Positions 44,884-58,337 of a stretch of DNA of 64,000 nucleotides are shown here, one piece after another. Position 1 is the stretch's first letter. Each line of letters starts with the position of its first letter. Origin of the DNA: Wuchereria bancrofti (taxonomy: Eukaryota > Nematoda > Chromadorea > Rhabditida > Onchocercidae); the NCBI GenBank assembly GCA_005281725.1, contig SSBO01000001.1, positions 3,084,399-3,148,398 on the forward strand, written 5' to 3'. The position numbers and the translations under genes were made by a program. The notes under the pieces are model-generated. The model was not told where the DNA came from. It worked only from the letters and a program-made list of their open reading frames with translations, and made no database searches.

Positions 44884-46610
44884 TGAAGTCTTTTTCTTTT
44901 GAGAAGATTATTGACATTATTATGTTACTGTACAGTTAGTTAATTTATTATAAATTTTTTTGTAGTATATGCTAGAATAATCAGGCTTCTCAGTCTGGTT
45001 TTGTTCAAATGTATGTGCTAGTGTTTCAATTGTTTGTCTGCTAAGCTAATTTAGAAATGCTCAGATATGACCACCTTACATTATTCCAAGAAGTTTTGTA
45101 CTGTCCTGACTAAATCTTGATCGTTTCCTATACCTTGTCATGGTAATAAATAGCGCCAGAATTAAACGGTTAGTTCATAATGTAACTTCTGATGCTATTC
45201 TGAGCAGACATCTCATAAATGATCTGCAGCGACGACCTATTGTAAATCATTCAAGCACAAGTTGAAACCATAAGAAGAAATCTAGGAATCACTTGGCGTA
45301 ATAGTTCTGTGCTTGCAATAGTACTGGGAGTTTTGTTATGTAGGGAGGGAAATAGGTTTGAATCTTTATCTTCTTCAGAACACATCTGGACATTTACCGC
45401 TTATCAGTGTTTTAAACGAGCTTTAATCAGATTTCTTTATCTTTATTTATTTATTCGTGAAAACTTTTATGTTGTAATGAATTTTATAGATCTCTTTCAT
45501 TTATGTTACAATGTTCTTCGTTGAATTTTGTGGACCAAAAGGCTACTTTAAAAAAAAAGTCCGTGGTTGATAAATACGAAAATGTTTATACCACAGCACA
45601 TTTCCTAGCTTTGTTGGCCAGTAGGACATGAGTGCGTGTATTTTAGCATTTAGTGTTTATTGATTCTGAAAGATGATGTCACTTTATAAGTGATAACTTT
45701 ATAAGCAGTTGTTAAGGTTGGAATTCTGGTTACTGATTAAGACACATGTACTTTATTAATCATGCAGTTAAATGCATAAATTATGAAAAAAGGGACGGTA
45801 TTATAGAGCTTTATTTAACTTACAGACTTAGCAAATAGTTTCGAGAATTTTAATTAGGAAAGCTAAGAATGTGGGAAGGTTCAGAAGCACAATTCTTCTA
45901 AAGCAAAAATTATTTTCTGCTGTCGGTGATATATTTCTGATTCCCAACTGGTGTTACGTTTTTACGAAGCACTATGACAAACACTTCAAATGTTGCAAAT
46001 GGCATTTTTTGGAAGACGAATTTTATGGTTGAAGTGAGTTAATAACCTTAGTAGGAATGGAAAGTGATGATCCAGTTTTACCACCTGATCACAACGATTC
46101 ATGCAAAATATTACTTATCAAAAATATATAAGGATAAGATAGAAAGATGAAAAGACACGCAATAGCACTAACCCAATGAGACGTAGCGCTAATAACTCCT
46201 CCCTCGTCTTCTCACAAACTGTCAGCAGTGAAAATCGAAGTCCATTGTTGAAATTTCACGGACCTTAAAACATGTAAACATTTTAATTTTCGAGTATGAG
46301 GTTGGTGGATGGACTTCCAACTTTTTAACTCCAATGATTTGATCAAAATGAATGAAAGCAAAATATTAGTGACTTATTGTGACTCATACGCAGAATTATA
46401 TCCGACCTGCTCCGTTATTTCAGTAGCTTATTCGTCTTGTTATTGTTGTTTTATTCTGTCTTTTCTGAATTAAGTCGATGTTTTAGACAAGTTGAAGCCA
46501 TTGATGAAATATGTCCATTTTTCAGAATCTTGAGGAATGCTTTTAACAAAATACCTTTACATATCCCAATGAAAATTAAGAAAGACAGTCTCGCATTTCG
46601 TTTCATGTAG
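44884..46610. other. Intergenic stretch
   Basis: Nothing recognisable on either strand. It probably contains the 3' UTR of the Myb/SANT-like gene and upstream sequence, perhaps with a first exon, of the PNKD-like gene. Confidence 0.45.
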
Positions 46611-49600
46611 GTTATTTTGGTTCCTTTTTTTTTGTTTTTTGGAAAGAGTCTTGTAGTTGTTATGCTAATGCATAAGTTTCTTAGATATCGTATATACAAT
46701 ACCAATTGCTTTGGTGCGTGGTATACCAAGCGTCAGCTAAACAAAGTTCATGAAAAACGTCCAGATGGACATTCTTCAGTTACCACATTTACATATGGAG
46801 GTACTGTTTAAAATTTCACTCTTATATAGGACATTTTCTGAGTAGACCAAATCATCAAGACTCTGGTGTATTAAGATGGTTCATAATATTAGTAATATCG
46901 CTTTTGCATTTTGGATACAGTTATTCATTTTCAATGAACATTTTCAATCTGTTTTTATTGTGCTGTTGGTGATAATAGTAGTGGCTGCAACTGTGAAACT
47001 GTAAATATGATAATCTACAAGGTATGATTTCAGATATTACTATAACAGCAGTTCCACAAAACAATGATAATTATAGTTATATGGTTATCTGTGGATCAAC
47101 TAATGACTGTGTTGTTATTGATGTTGGCGATGCACAACCCATATTGCAGTGTTTGAGCGATGGAAATAAAATACCTCAAGCAGTACTTGTCACCCATAAA
47201 CATTGGTATATGTTCACTGTATCTCTTATATAATTGAATTTGAGGAAGATATTTGGAACTTTCAACTGCGATAGCAAAATGTTTCATTTTCTTCTTGTAG
47301 GGACCACTGCTACGGCAACAAACAACTGAAAAAGCGGTATAAGGAATTGAATATTTATGGTGGCGAGATTGATCGACCCGCTGACGTCAATAAGTAAGCC
47401 TAAGAGAAACAAATCATTACACTAAACTTTAGCAAAATACCAAACATGTTTATGAGCAGTTCATTCAGTTGTTTATTCAGTACTTCTGCTATCTAATAAA
47501 TACCCGTAGCCCAGTTACAAATTCAGATCACATAAATTTGTGGGACTCTTCCATATACAAATTCGTTTAACGGAACAATCTTTCTGAATTGACAGAGTCA
47601 TTTTTGCACATTCACAAATTGTTATATCCGACTTTTGGTGATTTATGATGATTACCTTGATTTGTCATTCTTCAGGTATGTTCGAAATGAAGCTTTGATC
47701 CAAATTGGAAGATTGCATTTCAAAGCATTGCATGTCCCTGGACACACCGCTGGCCACATGATTTATGCTTTGCAGTTAAATGATGAACTGAAGTGTTTAT
47801 TTACGGGAGACTTCCTGTTTATTGCTGGAATAGGTATATCTATAACCTGATGTGGTTTTTATATTAATCACTTTTAAGCAGACAAATTTTAAAACTTGTC
47901 TGCTTAAAAATTATGTAATAAAAATGAAAGAAAAATTTAGATGAATTGTTCAGGTAAAATCTTCGAAGGAAGCACTTCACAAATGATTAGTTCTTTATTG
48001 ACGCTGAATGATTTTCCTCCAGATACTATCATCTTCCCTGGCCATGAATATGCAAAGCTCAATTTATCTTTTGCTTTGTCACTAGAAAAAGATAATGAGG
48101 TGCTGAAAGCAGTAAGCAAAGCAGTACATGAAAAACGGACCACCCGCTCTCCTATTGTAAGTTTATATACTTTCGGAGTTTATCAAATTTGGTTTTTAAT
48201 GAAGCAGAGCAAAGAATTTTGGTATTATATTTATTGCGTCTTGAAAATAAGTTAATCAGTCCATAATTAAATTAATATCAAATTTGAACGCACTGCTACA
48301 TTTCAAGACAGTTGTCATAAATCCAGTCAAATTCATTATCCGTCATAATAAAGATAAAATCGTAATCTGATGCGTGGTATATCGCTGTGATGGCAGATAT
48401 ATTTAATGTAATATCTACATGAATCTGCCGAACTCAAAACGATAAACCGAAAAGAAAGATCGAGGAAAAAAGGGTTGATTACTTTATGTATAATTGGAAT
48501 ATTCAAAAAACCTAGGAACATGGCAACGGATCCAAGTAAAAGCTGGTGCAATGAAAAATTTTTTGAAACTTCGGAGACAGTGTTAGTGGAGAACAGTTCT
48601 TACATTTAGCTTTATTAATTTTCTGTATAATCTTTTTGCTCACTTGATCAAACAGTGTAGATCTTTTGTTAGATATTCTTATCTTTATTATGACGGGTAA
48701 TGAATTCGACTGATATTCATGGTCATTTTGTTGAAATATAGCATTGTATCCTAATCTAATATTAATTTAACTATGATCTAACTTCTTTCTTGACACCACT
48801 ATAACGTAACTTACTATTTGATTTTTTTCTTGTTTTGTGACCTGCAATGTTCTTTGTTTAATGAATTCCATAATTTATCGTTGGCTTCTGCACAAATAAT
48901 ACAAATACAAATGAAAAAATATTCTTAAACCTGAATCCTAAAATGGGACTGGAGGTTTGGCTCTTAAATTAATATCACTCTTCATCAATGATAGCGAGTT
49001 CAGCATTCAGTGATATCACTATTTAGCTGAAAAAGCACTTTATATTTAAACAATACTTCTTATCAAGTAAAAGAGTTCAAGATAAGAGGCAAAATATGCA
49101 TCTTAACTGTTGTATTTTTATGTAAAATGCATTACATCTATTCGTCTTCTGAATCAGATTATGTTTCTCCTATTTTTTCTCTTCTCATTTCCTATGTAAC
49201 GCCTTAATAGTTCTATTCCCAGAGTGCTTCTGATTAATCTCGGTTATTTATCTCTCTAGCTACATCAGTATTAATTTTCGGGAGGATAAGCCTTCTCAAG
49301 AAAAAACACTTGAACACATTGCTAATCTCATTTACTATTCAGTTAGGTATAAACTTCAATATTCTTTTCTTTCTCGCATGCCAATATCAACGAGACTCAT
49401 ACGTTACTCCCTCCATATAACTTACTAGCTAAAGCAGCATGAAAAAAGGTTTCTCATAAAAGGATAATTATGTAATAGACAATACACTCATGCCGGAACT
49501 TGTTCATCATAAATGTATGAATAATATCTTCTTATACTGTAAAGAATGGTTTATTTCATAGTCATGATATTTTGCATTTTTTGACATTCTGATAATCATT

Positions 49601-50507
49601 CTTTCTTCCCTTGTGAATAATAGTGTTTAGCAAATTATGGAGACTGTTAACTTCCTATTAGTAGCTTGATGATTTATGGTCAGAATAAGTACGGTTGAGT
49701 CCTCTTTCTTTTGATTGTGTTATACGTATTTGAAGTGTATGATAAATGTCGGTATAATGCTAAACTTTAATTTAATCTTGGATTAAGAAATTTATTTTGC
49801 ATTCGAGAAGAGAAGGAAGTGATTTTTTCATCTCTTTAAGAAATATACCAAGATAATAAATAGTGATTTGTGTGTTATGCAAATTACCTTTCCAGTGTAA
49901 TACTTTGCTGCATCTCTTTTGATGCTTCATCTCGACTTTCTTCTTGTCACATAATGTTTTGACATTTCGATGCTTATCTATATACAAAAAGTAATTTCTT
50001 TATCCATTATTACTCATTCAATTCAAAAGTTCTTATATTTGTTTTGAAAATATTTTTGAAAAAAAAAAAAAGATCGGATCAGAGCCAACTTGAATAGTTC
50101 AACAAAAAAAGCAGATTTATGAGTGCAAATATTGTTCGTTCTTTTTTTTTTTGTATTAAATGTTCTCAAATTGTACAAAAATTTCTTTCTTGGCAAAGCT
50201 TTTTCGTGATATTGAATAAGTTTTTCGTTTTAAGGTTGGAGTCACCCTCGGTGATGAATACAAGATCAATCCTTACTTACGCACCTGTTCCTTAAAATTT
50301 CGGAAAGCTCTGGTTGCTGCTGGCTACAATGTTCCTGCAGAAGCAAAGGTACTTGCTGATCGAGTCGTTGACGAAGTAAAGGATAACTCAATGGAAGCTC
50401 AAATTGCTGTTTTTGATGCTTTGGAAAAAGCTAGAAATGATTTTATAGATGAACTTGTGAAGCAGATAGAACGAAAACGTTCTAAGAGTATCCGGAATAA
50501 CGCGTAA
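46611..50507 (+). CDS. PNKD/glyoxalase II-like metallo-beta-lactamase protein
   Basis: Exons: about 46611-46800 (5' boundary uncertain), 47034-47205, 47301-47393, 47676-47833, 47954-48156 and 50235-50507 (stop). The first has a hydrophobic stretch (VPFFLFFGKSLVVVMLMHKFL) then KRPDGHSSVTTF, resembling the membrane-anchored N-terminal region of PNKD. The hydrolase domain starts VPQNNDNYSYMVI, and keeps the metal ligands THKHWDHCYG (HxHxDH, completed across a splice), GHTAGHMIYAL, LFTGDFLF and FPGHEY. Relatives include hydroxyacylglutathione hydrolase, which hydrolyses S-lactoylglutathione, and PNKD, linked to synaptic exocytosis and paroxysmal dyskinesia. The C-terminal exon (VGVTLGDEYKINPYLRT, then a helical lysine-rich tail) lies beyond a 2.1-kb intron. 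The start codon is not settled: an in-frame ATG lies at about 46660, otherwise an upstream exon is required. Confidence 0.82.
47872..47909 (+). repeat. Intronic hairpin
   Basis: TTTTAAGCAGACAA (47872-47885) and its exact complement TTGTCTGCTTAAAA (47896-47909) enclose a 10-base loop within the PNKD-like gene's fourth visible intron. The 14-base stem is perfect. Confidence 0.8.
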
Positions 50508-53240
50508 ATCTTGTTTTTAAGTTAAGTTTATTCTCTCCTCGCTTTTCTGTACATTTCTTTATTTTTTCTCAGTCCCAGGGAAATGCATGTGATTTACTTC
50601 AATGGTGTCGGTTTATATTCTGCCTTTTTGGCTTTAAAGTATTATTTGTAATTGTCAGTTGCTTGCTCTTGAAACAAGTTACGCATTTATTTTAACAAGA
50701 AATTTTTACTATGGCAATTTTTATTTATTTGCAAGCCTTATTAAATCTATCAAAAATTTTACAATAACATCCTTCTCGTCATCTTTCCATTTCATCCCTT
50801 CTTATGTTTTCTTCATTTTTTTAACAGCTTTCCGAAATGCAGCATTTTTTCTAATTTATTCGTTATGAGAAACTTTTTGTAGCGTAATGTTCAAATTTCC
50901 CGACATAAAAAATCGTCAAGAAATTTCTCATGTTTCTCTTTCAATCCTGGAATTCTGAGCTGCTGGGTCAGTTCAATTCAATTATTACCTAACAAACAAT
51001 TTGTGCTCTATTTGTTCACACAAAATCATAATTATTCATTTATTTTATTTCTCTTCGTATCCTTATATTATGCAAAAAATTTGCTTATTCATAAACTATG
51101 GTTCTGACGCTAATTATCTATTTTTTATGTCCTATTCTGTTTATTTGATTTTAGTGATTGTATCGTTTACTACTTATTTATGATTCGATGCCTCAGATGA
51201 ATTTCATTTACTCAGTCATTCCTGCCGAACCGCACAATTGATCTGATCTCACTCTCGAAATACTTAATTTACGACTAATTATTTAAGTCTAGTATATCGG
51301 AAAGAAATTACTTCAAATATTTTATTGGAAATATCGCTTATGTCGATTGATTTTTGATTAATATTTTTCACAATTTATTAAGAATGCTTTTAATACATTC
51401 TTTGAAGATTTTGCATGAATTTCTTTTCCGCTAATGGGCATTTAATAAATTTACATTTTGCTTCATTTGTTGCATTTAAATCTCTAGATTATTGTTTTAA
51501 GAACTATTGCTTTTGAAATTTTTAATGTCTTCTCTGCTAGGATATTTCCGATAAAATCACCTTATATATCGAATATTTTAAAGGTACTAAAATATTTTAT
51601 TTGTGCAGCTTGGTTGTAATAATTCATTTATAAGCGGTTATCATACTTATTGGTATTCATCTTGATACTCATTTTTTGTTTTTGATCATTCATTATGTAA
51701 ATGTTGGTCATTGTTGAATATTCTCTCATTCACTACCTTTTATCTTTTACTTTACATAATATCATTCTTGTTATTTCAAATTCATATGTAAAGAAGGTCA
51801 TCACACCATATTATTTGTTCACATCATTGGTATACGAATATTTGGGTCTTTTGATTTGTCTCGCAATACATTAATGCCTCTAATTTAAACTATAATAAAT
51901 AAAGAGCATCCGAAATATTTTCTTTGGATAGATTCTGTGAATGGATATCTCATCTAGGTAGACTCTTTTAGGATTTTTTCTCAAGCGGATCCTTCCAGTT
52001 AAAGTTACGCAACCGAGTTAGTCATGATCTTTGGAAAATACTAAAAATTATGTGACTAATTTATTGGGATTCTAATGAGACACTTCACATTTTATATGTG
52101 ACATAAATGAGGTGCAGTCGTATTTGGTGTGTGCATTTGAATCTTTACTGTCTTTATATCGTAAAAGTCAAAGGTCTTTAGTGCAGCAAATTTCCTTTGA
52201 CTACAGGAGAAAATATAAACATTCTTATTCAAATTGAGTGATAATATAAAAACAAGAAGAATAGTTGGGAATTATTCAATGAATTTCCTCAGTGTAGTAT
52301 TGAATTTCGAATGGTATATGGAAAAAATGTCTTGACTTAAGGAAGAAGATAAAGGTGAAAGGGACGGACGGATAGATCAGTTAGTAAGTTACGTGCTTAA
52401 TAAGCACATTGAATATGTGCATAAAATATTGGAGAGAGAGGGACAGGTGATGTGAGGGGTTGCTTTAAGAGAAGAATCATTTGAATAAGTGAGCGTTCCA
52501 TTTCTACAAAGTCGATAAGAGAGAGAGAAGTTCATTTTGTGCCACCAGAAATGAAGAGGATTGTCATGTCACACTTACAAGGGATTTATACATTCTATTC
52601 CACTGTTCACTTCAACTTGTTAATTGTAAGGAATTATTCCCTGATAAAGAAGTTATTGATATGTACACATGGGCACATATTAGTGGAGTAACAAATTGGC
52701 TGGGCTGTGGAACGGTTGGCTCTTTCTGAGGGAAGGCGTGGCTGGGATGCAGTCCATTCATGTGGCCCGTTAGGGACAAGCTGCTCCAGCCTGCTCTCTC
52801 ACTTACTTCTCTCATAACTTTTGCTTCTGATTGCTGACAGCGGGAGATAATTGAGAGGCGGTCGGGGCCCATTCCTGCATTAACTCAACAATGGAAAAGT
52901 TTCTATTTGAAAATTATTCAATTTAATCGCAGTACTACTGTGTATGCTTGGTCTGACATTTAAAACCGAATTTTGGTAAAAATGAAGACGAAAATGAAAG
53001 TAGATTGTTGCGCACTATCCACTGGTAGTGGTCGAGTAATGTCAACAGAAAGCAACCTAGCTAATTAGTACTCTTCATATGGCTTCTAAATTTCAGCAAT
53101 TACAAAGCGGTACTGCACACCAATTAATGGGTGCTATCATTGCATTTTTTCTGGTCAAGTTGGCATCAATCAGGAAATATTAATGATTGGCAAAGGTAAA
53201 GCTTGCTGCGATAAAGGTTGCGTAAGCTAGTTATTGTGTA
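50508..53240. other. Intergenic stretch
   Basis: The open frames here (for example 50659-50868 and 51001-51183) are hydrophobic only because the DNA is T-rich; no domain or splice chain is apparent. Short GA-rich runs occur at about 52431-52530. Confidence 0.45.
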
Positions 53241-56200
53241 ATGTGCAGATTTGAAATTTGTGGCCAATCGAGATCCCTTTTTTATTCACTGCTAATCACT
53301 GCTTATCAGTCCGTCATCATATTGTCAACATCACCATCCCCATCACTGTTAGTGTCATCATCTGACCCCGAGACATCTCGCTTGTCAGTTTGCTTCAGCT
53401 GTGCTTCTCCCGCATATCTCAGTCTGTGGAATCAGCTCATGCATCATTATTTCCCACCCAAAAATTTCACCGATCGTTGTTGGGGACCAGATTCCGAAAT
53501 CGGCACTGTACCATGCCGCGGTTCTTGTTTTATTCTGGTCGAGGAAATCTTCGAACATTGTAAGTTTTTCAAGGATAGTTTAATGCAACTTCCTTTTTTG
53601 AAATTCCTTACCTGAGAACTGTTCTACCTACTGGAATTTCATTGTAAATTAAAATTGCTCTATATCATAAATTGTTTCCATTATCAGTTAAAAAAATCAA
53701 AATTCCATCAAAACTCGGATATAATGCTTACATACCGAACAAATAGACCAGATCCATGCATTAGTTCCAAGTTAACTTGCGCCATTCAGGTGTGACAGGA
53801 CCTGAAAACCAAATTGTTAATCCTATTCACGCTTATAAACAATACTCAACGATGCAAGGCCTTCTACTTCCTAACGAATTTGACTCTCTTGTGTCTTTCG
53901 TGCCAAATGTCTCATTGCTCATTTAAGAGAAGGTTCAGCTCCTTATTTGACCACAGAATGACTAATGACTAATATGTGTGACTTGGAACTACTCAGTGTC
54001 CTTCCTTCTCCGCACCAACTTCTTTTTATCTTCACCACATCAATTCAAATTCTTTGCGGTATATTATAAGTGCTTTTTGATGCGATCTTTCTTTTAGCAG
54101 GTAGTAATAGTGGAGAGAGAGAAAGAGGTATCTGTCATGCATTTAGGATGCTGCTGAAATATCGAGGAAGATCTTTTAGAAAAAGTAAACATTCAATGCT
54201 CTCCTGGAAGAGACAACATCGTCAACAACATCCGTTGTCCCCATTCAATAGAGAGTAGGAGCGATGAATGACAACAAAAACATCCTTTTCATTATTATGT
54301 AACCAACAGTAGGACTGATTGCACTGATAAAGACAATATTACCTAAATCGATGCGTTATATATATATTCTTGACTAAATCCAACTATATTTGTTAGCACT
54401 TTATAAATATTTCAATATCGATGACGATAGCATCTCTTCCTGTGAGACTGAAATTGAGAAAATAAAATTTTAGATTGGTTCTTCAGTTTCTTTAAATATA
54501 ATAAGATTGATCAGATGATGCTAGTTTATATTGCATAGATTTCGCTAAAACAATGAAAGTAAAAAAAAAATGCTACAATATAGGAAAAACGTCCAAAACG
54601 ATATCAGAAAATTAAATTTTTTAGATTAGCTACTTACTAATAAGCCAAATGAACTTTTAACCTTTCCCCAAAACAACTGGAAATGTTGAATGAGCAGAAA
54701 ACTAGGCTAGAACAGATCATCCAAAGAATAACTTTGATATAATCAGTAATGTGTAATTTTCAACTAATTGAGAGTCTCTCCTTCTTTTGCATAATATCAG
54801 TTTTTGTCGGAAGGAAATCTTTTCTGCACTTTACTGATTAATATGCAAATTTGAAAATTCGTTGATTTTTTAAGTAGTTTAAGTATAGTTTAAATAGTTT
54901 AAGTTAACATTGATTGAGAGATTAGATTTCAGACATACAATAAGCAAATATGACAAACAAGTGGTGCAGTCACTTTATGTTTGCCTATTGAAGAAAGAAA
55001 CAAATATTTAGGTGACAGATTATGTAGTATGAAACATTCATTTTGACAATTTACCTGTACAGAATTATTTTGACACTTTATTTTTTAAATAAAAGAAGGA
55101 AAGAAAGGCTGATAGTACATTCAGCGGAAGAAATTATTGCTTTTAATACATCCTCTTAATCCTTTTTTCCTCTTCTATTCTTGTCTTCATTTCCTCTGTA
55201 ACTTTTATTAGTATTTTTCACGAGAAATTCTCACATTTGCTGAGAAAAAAAGAAGCAATTTTTTCACTTTTCAATAAATTTTTTATGGGATTCTTTCTTT
55301 TCTTCTGCTCATTGAAATATAAATTAGCTAAAAAATCAACGAATTTTCAAATTTGCATATTAATCAGTAAAGTGCAGAAAAGATTTCCTCCCGACAAAAA
55401 TTGATATCATGCAAAAGAAGGAGAGACTCTCGATTAGTTGAAAATTACACATTACTGATTATATCAAAGTTATTCTTTGGATGATCTGTTCTAGCCTAGT
55501 TTTCTGCTCATTCAACATTTCCAGTTGTTTTGGGGAAAGGTTAGAAGTTCATTTGGCTTATTAGTAAATAGCTAATCTAAAAATTTAGTTTTCTGATATC
55601 GTTTTGGACGTTTTTCCTGTATTGTAGCATTTTTTTTTTTTTACTTTCATTGTTTTAGCGAAATCTGTGCAATATAAACTAGCATCATCTGATCAATCTT
55701 ATTATGAAATATTTAAAATATCCAAAGACAGTTTGATAGTTTCTGTCAGTATGAATTGCTACATAGGTATTTCGTTCCTCGGAAGGTTGAATATTGATTT
55801 ATTTGTATTTAGGTATTATATAAACAATAATTACTTATATGGTTCTTTGTAAGAAAACAGAAAACTATGCTTTTAATTATGTTGCACATTATGTTGATGT
55901 TGACGTGCTTAGGGTTTTGTAAGGAAGCAGGAATTTGGGAAACTGTTGGGAGAAACTTTAAAAGGAAAAAAGTCGTTTATTAAATTTTTAAACCGGAAAG
56001 ATATAACTTGAAAATTTATGCAAACTTCTTCAAATTCCATCTATTCTGTGTTTTTGCTTGATTACCTCCCGATCTACTTTCGGAAACATGTCACTAGTCT
56101 TGGCTAGCCTTAAAAATCATTTCTTTAAAAAAGAATTTTCAACTTTTAAGGCAAACATCAAAAATGTTTTGCATTGAAAGATTATTCGGATAATAAAATT

Positions 56201-58337
56201 TGAATAAAATTTGAAATATTTGCTTAAAATTTGCATACCATTTGCATAAAATTAATTTGCATATTCACACTTCGTAGCCTCTTATTTTGCTGTGTGGCTA
56301 TTAATTTAAGCAAAATCATAATCCAGAGTGACAGAGAATCATGTTCAAATTCAAAAAACTGCTCGTGTTTAATTATAAACTTTTTTGCCTTGTTTAGAAG
56401 CAAAACAGTACAAACATTATTTTGAAGTGATACCTAAAATTCAAAATCATGAACACAAAGTATTCAGTATGTTTTCACTATATGGAATCTCTTAAATCTA
56501 TTATATGTAATCTCTAATTTTAGTTTCTTTTTGTATGAAAATTATAAAATTGATATAAATTTGATACTGCATTGCAATAAATTTTTCGTTATTTAATCTT
56601 TTTATTCGAAGAAAAATTTCATTTCTAAAATCGATGAAAATTACTTTTTATAAAAAAAAATTGTAAAAGTTTAATAGACGTGTCAATAATTTCCAGATGC
56701 TTCTAAAACCTTTTGGCTTTTTGAATAACTAATCGACTTTCAGAAACATTAGGCATTTAATTCTGTAAACCGGGGCCAGCATTATATATAATGTATGATA
56801 TATATATTAGGCTTGCNNNNNNNNNNNNNNNNNNNNNAGTTTAATAGACGTGTCAATAATTTCCAGATGCTTCTAAAACCTTTTGGCTTTTTGAATAACT
56901 AATCGACTTTCAGAAACATTAGGCATTTAATTCTGTAAACCGGGGCCAGCATTATATATAATGTATGATATATATATTAGGCTTGCCGTATTACGAGATC
57001 AATTTTTTTTTTGAAATGTTCAGTTTTATTGGTACCGTGAATTTCTTGGTAGCAAAGAAATTTGAGAAAAAAAAATGGATTGAAACACTGTATTGACACA
57101 ACTCCAGAAGATTTATCGACTTTTGCTAATTTAATCTTGATTTAATAGCCTGAAGAAGTACTTCAACCTAGCTGATTTTTAACCATTCTGCCAGATGTAA
57201 TTCAGGATTGAAATTGGTAAAAACGGTTTTCCCTCAAGTTTCAAATCTGATCTTCAACATGTTCACTCCTATATGTAAAAAGATTTTGTATGACCGGCCG
57301 CTTATATTTTTAAATGTTTGTTACCGAATAATCAGCAGATGAAAGCATATGAATATACTTTTTATTTTCCATATTATCATTAGAAAAGCATTTATTTTTG
57401 AAAATAGAAATTAGTAAAAAAATTGTTGGTATGCATTATAATTAGTTGGTAAATTATCATAGAAACTGCAATCCTTCAACAGATAATCATTTTAAAGATT
57501 CTAATTATTGAAATTTTTCTCAACACTGATTTACTATGCAAAGTGTCAAGCTGATATTTTCTTTAAACCAGTGCTTTGCTTGATTCGGTATTTAATTAGA
57601 GTTCTGCGTTTTCGCAGACTTATATAATTCAATTTGCAGTTTCAACGCATGCGGTGATGCGTGGTTGCGTGAATCGATTTCTACTGTTTGGTCTTGATGA
57701 GGATGTTCGTGATGCACTAATGGACAAATCAGAATGCCGTACAACTGATCGACGTTTACTTCACCTCGTGGCGCTCACTCCACAAACTGACCTCGTAAAC
57801 ATTTTGGAATTTGATTGTTTAGTTTCGATAGCATTGATTGAGCTATCAGTAATGATAATGTATAAAACAGGGAGAAAATAAGAGGGCATGACTTAAAGGT
57901 ATTGTAAACGTCTGTCCAAAATTGATTTTGAGTTGAAATAAACGGAACAATTCGGAAGGTTCTAAAAATTGTTGAGCATTACTTGTCAAATGTTATCCAA
58001 AAAACCAGGTGATTAGAAAACTAAAAATGGGAAGTGAAATGATGAGGATAAATTACGAGGCGTTTGCAGTTTATTCCACTATCAGATTATGCATCACTAA
58101 ATTTGTATATTCCCATTACGACATACATACTTTAAGTCTCACTCTGTCCATCATTTGCAGGTGATAATGTGCTCATGTACTGGTTCACTATGCAATTATG
58201 CCAACATGGACCACGTCCTGTCGATCGCTGTTTCCTCCGCATTCAACTCATTCTTTCCAGTCCTTATGCTGATTTTTCATTGCACTATGCACTCCTTGAT
58301 GATATCCTCCCGACTCATGTCACATATCATTCTTTGA
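53241..58337 (+). CDS. Ly6-like, probably GPI-anchored surface protein
   Basis: Three exons join in phase: 53241-53559, 57640-57794 and 58161-58337, giving 216 residues. A hydrophobic segment (SLFYSLLITAYQSVIIL) may be the signal peptide. The mature part has the Ly6/uPAR-like cysteine pattern: VCFSCASPAY, PPKNFTDRCW, VPCRGSC, RGCVNRFLLFG, SECRTTDRR, then the closing MCSCTGSLCN with its typical asparagine after the last cysteine. NFT is a potential N-glycosylation site. A hydrophobic C-terminal tail (IAVSSAFNSFFPVLMLIF) suggests GPI addition. Such proteins act as receptor accessory proteins at the cell surface; the partner is unknown. The first intron (53560-57639) is 4.1 kb, far longer than others here, and contains a large foldback element and the assembly gap. 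The true start could instead lie on an upstream exon ending before 53247. Confidence 0.68.
54498..55705. repeat. Large foldback (inverted-repeat) element
   Basis: The arms 54498-54872 and 55329-55705 (about 375 bases each) are near-identical reverse complements, with scattered single differences, around a 456-base spacer. For example, ATAATAAGATTGATCAGATG opens the left arm and its complement closes the right arm; the inner ends are GAAAATTCGTTGATTTTTTA and its complement. No open frame or transposase is visible, so it could be a non-autonomous foldback or MITE-like element, or a local inverted duplication. I saw no other copy in this window. It sits in the Ly6-like gene's long first intron. 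Confidence 0.9.
56668..56986. other. Assembly gap flanked by a perfect 149-base duplication
   Basis: Bases 56817-56837 are 21 N's. The 149 bases to the left (56668-56816) are repeated exactly on the right (56838-56986), both beginning AGTTTAATAGACGTGTC and ending TTAGGCTTGC. This is the pattern expected when two overlapping contigs are joined without merging. A true tandem duplication of that length with no differences, broken exactly at its boundary by a gap, is less likely. Confidence 0.95.
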
